A program made the position numbers and the translations under genes. The notes below the pieces were generated by a model. That model saw only the letters and a list, made by a program, of their open reading frames with translations. It made no database searches and had not been told where the DNA came from. This document shows positions 44,713 to 54,301 of a stretch of 64,000 nt of DNA, piece after piece. The DNA comes from CAYPGJ01 sp964638515 (GTDB lineage: Bacteria > Planctomycetota > Phycisphaerae > Phycisphaerales > UBA1924), in contig CAZWZL010000004.1 of NCBI GenBank assembly GCA_964638515.1, forward strand, positions 1-64,000. The letters run 5' to 3'. Every line of letters starts with the position of its first letter. Within the stretch, counting starts at the first letter, position 1.

Positions 44713-45884
44713 GCGCTACACGCTTCCGTCGTATCACGCGTTCCGTGCGCACCACTCCCGGAACTGAGCATGGTCTGGAGAAGATGGGCATGTCGGCGCG
44801 CGGAGCCCTGCTCGCGCACCACGACGGCCCGCGCCCTTTCCCCGAAGCTTCGCCGCTCATCCGCGTTGCTGAGCAACCGCGCAAGATCGCCCTTCAAACT
44901 TTCGCGTGTGGTGCGCACGATCCCGCCGCCGCGCTCGAGAATCTCGACCGCCGTGCGAAAATCATCAACATTCGGCCCGATCACCACGCATTTTCCCAGC
45001 GCGGCAGGGTCCATGGGGTCCGAGCCGTACAACTCCCCGAACGACCTCCCGACAACCACCACGTCAGCGAGCGCGTACGCCTTGCGGAGTTCCCCGATCG
45101 TGTCGAGCAGGAACAGCTCGTCGCAAGTCCCAGCTTTGGCCTGACTTCGGCGCGTGCACCCCGCCAGGTCCCGCGCCGCGTCGTCGAACCATTCCGGCTT
45201 CCGAGGCGCACACAAGAGCTGCACACCCGCCGGCTTCGCCTCTCGCAACAGCTCGTGCTCCATGGGCTCCGTCGATCCCGCGACGATCAGCGGCTTACCC
45301 CGATCGATTCCCATCTCCCGCGCCAACGCCGCGCTCCCCGCCACCTCTTCGGTCACGCTGGCCGCGTCCCATTTCATGGTGCCGCAAACACTTACGACCG
45401 ACGGGTCCGCGCCGACGCCGATGAATCGCTCCGCGTACGTCTCGTCCTGCGCCCCCACAAACGCCAGTTGCCGGAAGTACTTGCCGAGCAATGGCTTCGC
45501 CAGCTTGTACCGCCCAAACGATCGGTCCGACAGCCGCCCGTTCACCACCCCGACAGGAATCCCGCGCCGCCGGCACGCGCTCATAAAGTTCGGCCACAGC
45601 TCGAGTTCCACCAGCGCAACCCCATCCGGTTCCACGGCATCCAGGAACCGCCCGACCGCGCCCGACAGGTCCAACGGAAACCGCACGCACATCGCCTTGG
45701 ACTCGTACAGCTCTCGCGCCCGGGCCCGCCCCGTGTCCGTCGTCGACGCGACGACCAGATCAAACTCTCCGCACATCAAGTCCACCAGGGGGCGGATCAG
45801 GTTGGTCTCGCCAACTGACACCGCGTGAATCAGCAACCGCTTGCGCCCCAGAGCTTTAGGGACGACTGGCGTCACGCGCGCCAT
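44709..45884 (-). CDS. waaA: 3-deoxy-D-manno-octulosonic acid (Kdo) transferase
   Basis: WaaA/KdtA transfers Kdo from CMP-Kdo to lipid A at the inner membrane. Family segments include LIHAVSVGETNLIRPLVDL, LVELELWPNFM, VNGRLSDRSFGRY, VAGSTEPMEHELL and VVGRSFGELYGSDPMDPAAL. The first ATG (45884) gives 391 residues and lacks the usual membrane anchor. The frame stays open upstream, encoding GRALDAIYLVAAGAASPWLL and RKKRLGWDER, which looks like the missing anchor; adding 31 codons from CTG 45977 gives 422, the normal size. No ATG, GTG or TTG exists there. Confidence 0.93.
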   Translation of the reverse strand: MARVTPVVPKALGRKRLLIHAVSVGETNLIRPLVDLMCGEFDLVVASTTDTGRARARELYESKAMCVRFPLDLSGAVGRFLDAVEPDGVALVELELWPNFMSACRRRGIPVGVVNGRLSDRSFGRYKLAKPLLGKYFRQLAFVGAQDETYAERFIGVGADPSVVSVCGTMKWDAASVTEEVAGSAALAREMGIDRGKPLIVAGSTEPMEHELLREAKPAGVQLLCAPRKPEWFDDAARDLAGCTRRSQAKAGTCDELFLLDTIGELRKAYALADVVVVGRSFGELYGSDPMDPAALGKCVVIGPNVDDFRTAVEILERGGGIVRTTRESLKGDLARLLSNADERRSFGERARAVVVREQGSARRHAHLLQTMLSSGSGAHGTRDTTEACSA

Positions 45885-45986
45885 GCGCTCGTCCCACCCC
45901 AGCCGCTTCTTGCGCAGCAGCCAAGGCGAGGCGGCTCCCGCGGCTACGAGGTAGATGGCGTCGAGGGCTCGGCCCAGAGTCGTGAT

Positions 45987-45993
45987 CCCCTTT
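45987..45993 (-). promoter_or_regulatory. Possible ribosome site for a CTG start of kdtA
   Basis: On the minus strand AAAGGGG lies 9 bases before CTG 45977, which would add the membrane-anchor segment to KdtA. Confidence 0.3.
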
Positions 45994-46025
45994 GGCGCTC
46001 GGACGCGCCGTGCTGGCGGCTGAAA

Positions 46026-46099
46026 TGGGCGGGGAGGGACTCGAACCCACGACCCCTCGCGTGTAAAGCGAGCGCTCTAGCCAACTGAGCTACCCGCCC
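46026..46099 (-). tRNA. tRNA-Val (anticodon UAC)
   Basis: A full 74-base cloverleaf on the minus strand: acceptor GGGCGGG/CCCGCCC, D arm GCTC...GAGC, anticodon stem CTCGC/GCGAG with loop TTTACAC (anticodon TAC), T loop TTCGAGT. One T-stem pair is a T-T mismatch (GTGGG against CCCTC). CCA is not encoded. The gene lies 48 bases upstream of the proposed kdtA CTG start on the same strand. No integrase or duplicated tRNA end is seen. Confidence 0.93.
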
Positions 46100-46297
46100 G
46101 GGCCGGTAAGGATAGCGGGGGCTCGGGCGATGCCGCGCAACTCGTCCTGCAACGGGCGATCCGATACGCAACCGAGAACGCTGGGCGGGGAATCGATGTT
46201 ACGGTCGCGCTGTAATCAGGCTTCTACCGAAGCTGACGCCTGCGCGTCGCCCGCAGCTCGAGTCGAACCTGGGCAGCTCAGCGATCTGAACCGCGTC

Positions 46298-46948
46298 TCA
46301 ATGTCGGCGTCGGCGCGAGGCCCAGATACCACCCGCCAGCGCCAACGCCGTCCCGGCCGGAGCGGGCACTTCGCGCACGGAGGAACTCTGAATCACACCG
46401 ATGGCACGACCCGTGGCATTGAGCAGGGAATCTCCGAAGCTGATCGCCATCACGGATTGATGCGGATCCCAGTGCGGGCTCAGCGTCGTCGGGATCGACT
46501 CGTCTGCCAGCGCCAGCAAGTCATCATCCAGCATCAGCACGCCGATCTGGATCGCGCCCGGCACGTGCCCGAAGATGGCAAAGATGTCCGTGCCGACTGC
46601 GTCATTTGACACAAACACTGAACCCTCGAATCCGGGCGGGAGCGGGCCCATCGGCACATTCACGCCGCCGACCGTGAGCCCGGCTTCGATCAGACCGTTG
46701 TAGTGCGTGCCTGCGCCGACGCCGTAGAACGAGGGAATCGCCGAGGTTGCGGCCAAGGTGTCCACGATGGCCACGTACTCAAATGTGTCGCCGGTCACCA
46801 CCACATCGAACGGAGGCTGCACCGTTCCCTCGACCAGCGCGATGACCCCTGCAAACTTGAACTCAAACAGCGCGGCATTGGCGCCGCGGGGTGACGCCGC
46901 GCCAACCGCCAGCGCGATGATGGCCGCAACAACGGACGGATTAGCCAT
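46298..46948 (-). CDS. PEP-CTERM-like secreted protein
   Basis: The ATG at 46948 has AGGAG 7 bases upstream. The 216-residue protein has a signal peptide ending near GANAALFEF, a beta-rich body (GDTFEYVAIVDTLA) and a C-terminal sorting signal: VPAPAGTALALAGG, a short hydrophobic helix and RRRRH. PEP-CTERM proteins are cut and anchored by exosortase and often go with extracellular polysaccharide. No exosortase lies in the window, but the glycan locus next door continues past its edge. Confidence 0.75.
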   Translation of the reverse strand: MANPSVVAAIIALAVGAASPRGANAALFEFKFAGVIALVEGTVQPPFDVVVTGDTFEYVAIVDTLAATSAIPSFYGVGAGTHYNGLIEAGLTVGGVNVPMGPLPPGFEGSVFVSNDAVGTDIFAIFGHVPGAIQIGVLMLDDDLLALADESIPTTLSPHWDPHQSVMAISFGDSLLNATGRAIGVIQSSSVREVPAPAGTALALAGGIWASRRRRH

Positions 46949-47032
46949 TTTTGATCTCCTCATGCTACTAGAGGGCTGTGCGACCCTCGTCGAGGACATG
47001 TTTACCCCATTCTCGATCCCAATGCAAGCGCA

Positions 47033-47056
47033 GAATCCGTTTTCCCATGCGGATTC
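47033..47056 (-). terminator. Weak candidate terminator after the epimerase gene
   Basis: GAATCCG and CGGATTC form a 7-bp stem with a 10-base loop, about 110 bases downstream of the epimerase stop and upstream of the PEP-CTERM gene. There is no T-run, so it is weak evidence. Confidence 0.25.
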
Positions 47057-47168
47057 CGTTCGCCTTTCGCTCGATGTTTCGATCGGCCTGACTCGCCCAC
47101 ACGACTTACTTCTCTGCGGTCGAGAGGCGGCCGCTCGTTCGGCGCATGAGATTTACGCGGGAACGAGC

Positions 47169-48230
47169 TCAGAACTCCGCGCCGGTATAGCAACCCTTCG
47201 TCCACGAAATAAATCGCTGAAGGCCGTCCTCCAATGAGACCTGAGGCTTGTATTTGAGCTGGATCGCCGCTTTGCTGATGTCCGGACACCGTCGCTGCGG
47301 CTCATCGGCCGGGTATGAATCCGGGTACTCGACGATGTCGCACACCAGCGACTTCGCAATCACCTTTTCGAGCACCTTCACGAGGTGCAACATGGAGATT
47401 TCCGGAGTGGGATTCCCGATGTTGTAGGCCTGACCCGGAGCGCCATCCACCAGCGCGCGGGTGAATCCGACCATGGCATCGGTGATGTAACAGAACGTTC
47501 TGGTCTGGGAACCGTGCCCGTACACGCGAAGTGGTTTGCCCGCCGCGATCCGGCTGGCGAAGTTCGGCAGCACGCGATAGTCCCGTTCCTGCATGCCGGG
47601 CCCGTACACGTTGAACGGTCGAACAACGCGCGTCGGCACACCGAACGCTTCGTGATAGATCATGCACATGGTCTCGCCGAGCCGCTTGGACTCGTCATAG
47701 CAGGCGCGTGGCCCTACGCATGAAACGTTGCCTCGGTACGACTCGGGCGTGGGCACGTGGCGTGCATCGGGATCGCCATAGATCTCACTGCTGGAGAAGA
47801 ACAGGAACCCCTTGACACCGTGGCGCAGCCCGAATTCGAGCACGCGCTTGGTGCCGACGGTGGCTACTTCGAGTGTCTCCAGGGGATACTTGCGGTAGTA
47901 GTACGGGCTTGCGATTCCCGCCGCGTGGATGATGTAGTCCACTTGCCCGTCGATTTCCAGGGGCTTGATCACGTCGTGTTCCAGGAATTCGACCTGGCCG
48001 TTCCCGTTCACGGTTCGTCCGAGGTCGCCGCTGGTGATCAGGTTGTCGCACACGATCACGCGGCAGGGCCGCTTGAGCCTCGACTCGTTGAGACGCAGAA
48101 GGACATCGGTGAAGTACCGGCCCAGAAAGCCGGCGCCTCCCGTGATGAGCACGGTTGCGCCCTCGAAACGCGGGGCGATGTCCGACAATCGGTCGGCGAT
48201 TTCAATGATGTCGCTGTCGATGCAGTGCAT
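47169..48230 (-). CDS. NAD-dependent nucleotide-sugar epimerase/decarboxylase
   Basis: The 353-residue extended short-chain dehydrogenase has the Rossmann motif LITGGAGFLGRYF near residue 28, FFSSSEIYGDP, the catalytic YDESK, and VRPFNVYGPGM. The overall sequence is closest in style to UDP-glucuronate decarboxylase and UDP-glucose 4-epimerase-like enzymes. The 28 residues before the Rossmann motif are longer than usual. It lies 45 bases downstream of the C-methyltransferase gene on the same strand and probably makes an NDP-sugar for the adjacent glycan genes. Confidence 0.88.
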   Translation of the reverse strand: MHCIDSDIIEIADRLSDIAPRFEGATVLITGGAGFLGRYFTDVLLRLNESRLKRPCRVIVCDNLITSGDLGRTVNGNGQVEFLEHDVIKPLEIDGQVDYIIHAAGIASPYYYRKYPLETLEVATVGTKRVLEFGLRHGVKGFLFFSSSEIYGDPDARHVPTPESYRGNVSCVGPRACYDESKRLGETMCMIYHEAFGVPTRVVRPFNVYGPGMQERDYRVLPNFASRIAAGKPLRVYGHGSQTRTFCYITDAMVGFTRALVDGAPGQAYNIGNPTPEISMLHLVKVLEKVIAKSLVCDIVEYPDSYPADEPQRRCPDISKAAIQLKYKPQVSLEDGLQRFISWTKGCYTGAEF

Positions 48231-48275
48231 GGTTCACCGTTCTGGATGGGCGCGACCGCCCGGGGTTTCGGTCGT

Positions 48276-49541
48276 TCAAACCAACTCAACTCGCGGGAGC
48301 GGCACCACGAAGCGCCCGCCCGAATCCCGAAAGGCCTGGTGGGCACGGAGTATCGAGTCCGCGAAATTCCATGCGAGCACGACGACCGCGTCCGGGCGGG
48401 TGCGTTCGGCGTAGAGGTAGCTTGAGGGAACAACGGGGATGTGGTGCCCCGGGCTGCGCAGGCCTTGCTTGAGCGGGCTGTCATCCACGATGTACTCGAT
48501 CGTGTCGGGGCCGATTCCGAAATGGAACATCAGTGTGGTTGCTTTGGCGGGCGCTCCAAACCCGGCGATTCGCCGCCCCTCTGCACGCAACGACCGGAGG
48601 AGGCCGGTCAGTTCCGCGCGCCGTTGCTGGATGTCCTGAAAGAACCGGTGGTAGGCGTCGGCGGCGTGCAGACCTCGTCTCGCTTCCTCCGCGAGCAGGG
48701 CGGCCATCGTCGCGCCGGGCTCGTGGGAGGCCTTCTCGAATCCGGCCATGACCCGGATCGAGCCGCCGTGCGTATCGACTCGCAGCGCGTCCACGACGGC
48801 CATGCCATGGCGCGCGAACAGGCCCACGAGCGGCCCGAGCGTGTGGTACGACAGGTGCTCGTGGTAGATGGTGTCGAACAACGTCTTTTCGACGACGTCC
48901 AAGAGGTACGACACCTCGAACACGAACAGCCCGTCCGGCTCGAGAAGGTGCGCAACGCCTTCAACGATCGCGTGCAGATCGTCCGCGTGCGCGAATACGT
49001 TGTTGGCGGCGATGATGCGGGCTGACCAGCCCTCCGACCTCAGCCGCCTCGCGAGTTCCGGCGAGAAGAACTCCGGGATCGTCGGGATGCCGGATCGCGT
49101 GGCTTCCTCGGCGATTCGACGGGCCGGGTCGATTCCCAGCGTTCGGAGCCCGGCTTCCTGGAAGCACCGCAGCAGCACGCCGTCGTTGCTGCCGATCTCG
49201 ATGACGCGGTCGCCGGGCGAAGCCTTGACGCGCCGGATCATCGCCTTCGCGTACGCGCGAAAGTGCTCGACAAAGACGCGCGAGGTTGATGAGACGTAGA
49301 CGTAGTCTCGGAACAGGAGCTCCGGGTCCACGATGTCGAGCAATTGCACGTGTGCGCACCGGTTGCAGATATGCACGTCGAGCGGGAAGCGATCCTGCGG
49401 GCGCCCCTCGTGCTCCGGGCGGACGAACGCGTTGGCCAGAGGCGTTTCGCCCAGGGACATGACTCGCGTGAGATCGGAGGAGCCGCAGAGCCGACAATCC
49501 GTTCGGGTTCGCATCGAGGGTTTGGCTGGCACGGTCGGCAT
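48276..49541 (-). CDS. Sugar C-methyltransferase (NovU/TylCIII-like)
   Basis: The 421-residue protein has an N-terminal zinc-binding domain (CRLCGSSDL at 16-24 and CNRCAHVQ), a SAM-binding Rossmann domain (VIEIGSNDGVLLRCF, FAHADDLHAIVEGV), and a C-terminal domain with IAGFGAPAKATTLM. This three-domain order is typical of enzymes that C-methylate NDP-keto-sugars. The ATG at 49541 begins one base after the cupin stop, so the cupin, methyltransferase and epimerase form one operon. Confidence 0.9.
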   Translation of the reverse strand: MPTVPAKPSMRTRTDCRLCGSSDLTRVMSLGETPLANAFVRPEHEGRPQDRFPLDVHICNRCAHVQLLDIVDPELLFRDYVYVSSTSRVFVEHFRAYAKAMIRRVKASPGDRVIEIGSNDGVLLRCFQEAGLRTLGIDPARRIAEEATRSGIPTIPEFFSPELARRLRSEGWSARIIAANNVFAHADDLHAIVEGVAHLLEPDGLFVFEVSYLLDVVEKTLFDTIYHEHLSYHTLGPLVGLFARHGMAVVDALRVDTHGGSIRVMAGFEKASHEPGATMAALLAEEARRGLHAADAYHRFFQDIQQRRAELTGLLRSLRAEGRRIAGFGAPAKATTLMFHFGIGPDTIEYIVDDSPLKQGLRSPGHHIPVVPSSYLYAERTRPDAVVVLAWNFADSILRAHQAFRDSGGRFVVPLPRVELV

Positions 49542-49542
49542 G

Positions 49543-49932
49543 TCAGACGATGGGCGGCACGCGAACCGTGTCCGATTCGTAATTCGCCATCTCCCGATTG
49601 TTCCGGGCGAGGCAGAGAAGGACGGAATCCTCCGTGAAGTGCATAGCGTGCTCGTACATGGGCGGGGTGAAGAACACCTGCCCCGGACGGATGATCCACT
49701 CCTGCGGAGGGCTCGTCTCCCCCACGGGACGATGAAAATAACGGAGGCCACCCGACTGCAGCCAGCAATAATGGTAATCCGTCTTGTGGTAGTGATTGGC
49801 GCGCACGGAGCCCTTCACGGACCGGATGACGGATGCGCTCATGAACGGCGCATCGATCAGATTGAGAATCTCACCTCTCGCGTCGATGAACGGCTCACGC
49901 GGCTGAATGATCACTCGATTCTCGCTGGACAT
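49543..49932 (-). CDS. Cupin, dTDP-sugar isomerase/epimerase-like
   Basis: A 129-residue single cupin: GEILNLIDAPFMSASVIRS, the metal or sugar-binding NHYHKTDYHYCWLQSG, and IRPGQVFFTPPMYEHAMHF. Similar cupins (FdtA/WxcM-like and RmlC-like) isomerise or epimerise NDP-keto-sugars. Its partner C-methyltransferase one base downstream fits the synthesis of a branched or deoxy sugar. The ATG at 49932 has no strong ribosome site. Confidence 0.75.
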   Translation of the reverse strand: MSSENRVIIQPREPFIDARGEILNLIDAPFMSASVIRSVKGSVRANHYHKTDYHYCWLQSGGLRYFHRPVGETSPPQEWIIRPGQVFFTPPMYEHAMHFTEDSVLLCLARNNREMANYESDTVRVPPIV

Positions 49933-50149
49933 CACACATCGCTCGCTTTGGATCGGGGCACTGCGCGCAACCGCCCCGTATCTTCGCTCCCAACCGCGCT
50001 CTCTGTCAAGACTGAAAGCCTCAATTCCCGGTGATCGGGCGCGCGGGCGAGCCCGGCGAGGTAGCTCCGGGAGCGGCTGATACGATGCGAATCTTCGGCC
50101 CCGAGTCGCGGCGCACGATGGCGCCGGATCGGGTTCGCGGAGGCTGGCA

Positions 50150-50716
50150 TTGGACCGTGGACCGATCACCTGGAGGGAGACGTTCGTGAGGCTTCAAGCC
50201 GATCGCGCGCGGCTCCGCGAGGCGCTGGGGCTCGCATCGGGCAGGGGCTCGATCGGACTTCGTCTGCACCCGTCGTATGTGTGCGTTTTCCTGTATCGCC
50301 TTTCGCACAAGTTTGACGCGGGCGGCCACCGGCATCTCGCTCGATTGTCGTGGCTGATCAATGTGGTCCTCACCGGCTCGGACCTGAGCCCCGGCTCCGA
50401 TCTCGGGGGCGGCCTGCTGATTCTCAGCCCGCCCGGCGTGGCGTTGGCGGGTAAAGCGGGGCGCAATCTCACCGCCATGTCCCTTGTGGGACTCGGCGGC
50501 GAGCTGGGAAGGCGCGAGGATGTGGGCGCCGGACCGGGCCTACCGGTGCTGGGCGACGACGTCATCCTCGAGCCTCGCGCGGGCATACTCGGCCCTGTGC
50601 GCATCGGCGATCGGGTGCGCGCCTCCGCGGGAGTGATCGTCACGGTGGACGTGCCGGACGACATGGTGGTGGACGGGCCGCGCGTCCGTTTCTTCCCCAG
50701 GGATCGCGCGACGTGA
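50150..50716 (+). CDS. Hexapeptide-repeat acyltransferase (serine acetyltransferase-like), first
   Basis: The 188-residue protein has an N-terminal helical part (LRLHPSYVCVFLYRLSH) and a left-handed beta-helix built from hexapeptide-like turns (GSDLSPGSDLGGGLLI, then VRIGDRVRASAGVIV). TTG 50150 has GGAGG 6 bases upstream; GTG 50186 also has a good site (GGAGGGAG, 6 bases). Related proteins in glycan loci O-acetylate sugars. It overlaps the next acyltransferase by four bases (GTGA). Confidence 0.75.
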   Translation: MDRGPITWRETFVRLQADRARLREALGLASGRGSIGLRLHPSYVCVFLYRLSHKFDAGGHRHLARLSWLINVVLTGSDLSPGSDLGGGLLILSPPGVALAGKAGRNLTAMSLVGLGGELGRREDVGAGPGLPVLGDDVILEPRAGILGPVRIGDRVRASAGVIVTVDVPDDMVVDGPRVRFFPRDRAT

Positions 50717-51327
50717 CCCGCGCGGCTGAGGCATGCGCGGCGCGCCGCCATCGATCGCTCTCGACTCTCCGGAGTTCGATTCGCGCGGACATGCGCCGGT
50801 ATCAGAACAAGAGCCCGGAGAACGCCGCGCTCGGAGATTCGATCAGGACCCGGCTCGGGGCGCTCTTGACGCCGCCGATCATGTGCCTCGTGCTCCATCG
50901 ATGCTCTCATTTTCTGCACGTCCGCGGGTTTCGGCGAGCCGCGAGAGTGTTTGCCGGCGCCAATCTGGCGCTGTTCAAGGTCAATGTCAGCGCCTCGAGC
51001 TGCATCGGGCCGGGGTGCCTGATTCCCCACCCCGGTGGCGTGACGTTTCATGGAGTGGCGGGTTGTGGCGTGACGCTCTACACGCAGAGTGTTTGCGGCA
51101 CACGAGAGGCCAGGCTTTCCGCCCCGGTCGAAGCCGGCCCGTGGCTTGGGGATCGGGTGAGCATTGGGTGCGGCGCGGCCGTGATGGGGGCGGTTTTCGT
51201 GGGAGATGACGTGAGCGTCGCGCCGGTCGCGCATCTCAGGTCCGATGCTCCGTCGGGCGTGATCGTGATCTCACCACGCATGCGGAGTCGGGCGCGAGCG
51301 TCCGAGGCGCGGGCCGACGAGGCGTGA
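50713..51327 (+). CDS. Hexapeptide-repeat acyltransferase (serine acetyltransferase-like), second
   Basis: The GTG start overlaps the previous stop (GTGA). The 204-residue protein has a SIRADMRRYQ start like serine acetyltransferases, a helical part (PPIMCLVLHRCSHFL) and a beta-helix (IGPGCLIPHPGGVTFHGVAG, then LGDRVSIGCGAAVMGAVFVG). The catalytic His of the family is plausibly in IPHPGG. It ends one base before the convergent sugar-transferase gene. Substrate unknown. Confidence 0.75.
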   Translation: MTRAAEACAARRHRSLSTLRSSIRADMRRYQNKSPENAALGDSIRTRLGALLTPPIMCLVLHRCSHFLHVRGFRRAARVFAGANLALFKVNVSASSCIGPGCLIPHPGGVTFHGVAGCGVTLYTQSVCGTREARLSAPVEAGPWLGDRVSIGCGAAVMGAVFVGDDVSVAPVAHLRSDAPSGVIVISPRMRSRARASEARADEA

Positions 51328-51328
51328 G

Positions 51329-52777
<1,449 letters not shown>

Positions 52778-52984
52778 GCCTTGAACACCCGCACGAAGCT
52801 ACCTGGAACTTTTTGCTCGCAATCGGCAGCGTTCGGACCCTGCGAACGGCGTGCAGTATACCGCGGGAGGGATGATTCCGAACCTCAAAGTGCAGATCTT
52901 TCGGCGCGAGACCCACGAATCTCCGGGGATCGGGCGTGCGTGCTTCGCTTCGAATCGTCGGATAATCTGGCTTGCCCCGATCTC

Positions 52985-52990
52985 AGGAGA
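52985..52990 (+). promoter_or_regulatory. Ribosome binding site deciding the P450 start
   Basis: AGGAGA lies 5 bases before TTG 52996. The upstream in-frame TTG at 52972 has no such site. Confidence 0.5.
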
Positions 52991-52995
52991 TCCCG

Positions 52996-54240
52996 TTGCG
53001 TCTCGGACTCGACTACCGAAGGTTGCTGGAGTTGACCAACAGCGGCGAGCCCGTGATCCGGGTTGGGAGCCGAACACGTCCGTCGTTTATTGTGAACCAC
53101 CCGGATGCCGTCCGGCACGTACTGCTCGACCGACGCTCCAACTATGACAAACAGACCCTGCTGAACACCGGGGTGATCCAGGCCTTGATGGGCCGGAGCC
53201 TCCTCAACAGCGAGGGCGATGAGTGGGCGCGACAACGGCAGGCCGCTCACCGGCTGCTTGGGGCGGCGTCCGCGCCGCACGGCGCCGGACTGATCGTGCG
53301 GCAGACCGAGTTGTGGCTCGAGCGCTGGGATCGGTTCGGGCACGGGACCGAGGTCCTGACGCTGGCCGAGATGTCGCGGCTGGCGCTCCACATCACCGGC
53401 CAACTGGTGTTTCAACTCGATCTCACGGATGATATTGAGGTCTTGATCCGGGGGCTCGACGTCGTTGTGGCGCGCCTCCGGCCGATGGATCCTGAGTTTC
53501 GAGCCGCCATCGGCGAATTGCACACCGTCGCTCGTACGTTGTTCGACCGTTGCCTTCCGATGTCGACGCCGCTGGCCGAGTGGGCCCGAGAGCGCCTGCA
53601 CGACACGCAGGGAGACGCGGCGGCCGACGTTCCCCTCGAGCTCCTCGGCCTGATTCTTACGAGTTATGAGACAACCTCCATCGCTTTGACGTGGACGCTC
53701 ATGCTGCTCGCCCAGCACGCGGACACGCTCAGCCGCGCGGAGCGGGAGATCGACGAGGTTTTCGGCAGCGGGCCGCCGATGGAGGACCGCGTTTTGGCGC
53801 TGGACTACATCAGGGCGACCATCGAGGAGTCACTGAGGCTCTATCCGCCGGCATGGTCGCTGCTCCGCAGGGCTGTGGCGCCCGACACGATCGCCGGTGT
53901 CACGGTGCCGGCGAACGCGATGGTCGCTATTTATCCGTTCACGCTTCATCGCCATCCAGCTTTCTGGCACGAGCCCGGACGATTCAATCCTGATCGGTTT
54001 CTGGCCGACGCTGGCGCCGAGCGTCCGCCGTTCGTGTACATCCCGTTCGGCGCGGGCCCGCGGGTGTGCGTCGGCGCACGCCTGGCCATGATGGAAATGC
54101 CGATCATGGTCGCGGTCATCGCCCGAAGGTGGCGGCTTCGGATGATTGGAGGGCGGCCGGTGGAGCTGGAAACCAGGATTAACCTGCGCCCCAAGGGGGA
54201 CCTCCCGCTCCGCCTGGAGCGACGACTGGCGGCGCCTTGA
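52996..54240 (+). CDS. Cytochrome P450
   Basis: The 414-residue protein has an I-helix segment TSYETTSIALTW, the ExxR motif EESLRLYPP, the PERF-like region PGRFNPDRF, and the heme loop FGAGPRVCVGARLAMMEMP with the Cys ligand. No membrane anchor is present, so it is probably cytosolic. TTG 52996 is used. It lies between the priming transferase (divergent, 218 bases away) and a glycosyltransferase (61 bases downstream), so it may oxidise a lipid or sugar intermediate. No ferredoxin or reductase gene is nearby. Confidence 0.93.
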   Translation: MRLGLDYRRLLELTNSGEPVIRVGSRTRPSFIVNHPDAVRHVLLDRRSNYDKQTLLNTGVIQALMGRSLLNSEGDEWARQRQAAHRLLGAASAPHGAGLIVRQTELWLERWDRFGHGTEVLTLAEMSRLALHITGQLVFQLDLTDDIEVLIRGLDVVVARLRPMDPEFRAAIGELHTVARTLFDRCLPMSTPLAEWARERLHDTQGDAAADVPLELLGLILTSYETTSIALTWTLMLLAQHADTLSRAEREIDEVFGSGPPMEDRVLALDYIRATIEESLRLYPPAWSLLRRAVAPDTIAGVTVPANAMVAIYPFTLHRHPAFWHEPGRFNPDRFLADAGAERPPFVYIPFGAGPRVCVGARLAMMEMPIMVAVIARRWRLRMIGGRPVELETRINLRPKGDLPLRLERRLAAP

Positions 54241-54301
54241 TCCGAAGGCCCACCGCGAGACCCTTTGTTCGTCCCCGATCACGGGCTTTCTTCGAGGCTG
54301 C

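Noticed and set aside
46026..46099. tRNA-Val as an integration site of a mobile element
   Set aside because: No integrase, no duplicated tRNA end and no phage genes nearby.
46100..46297. Possible small gene between tRNA-Val and the PEP-CTERM gene
   Set aside because: The open frame extends antisense into the PEP-CTERM gene and has no ribosome site or domain.
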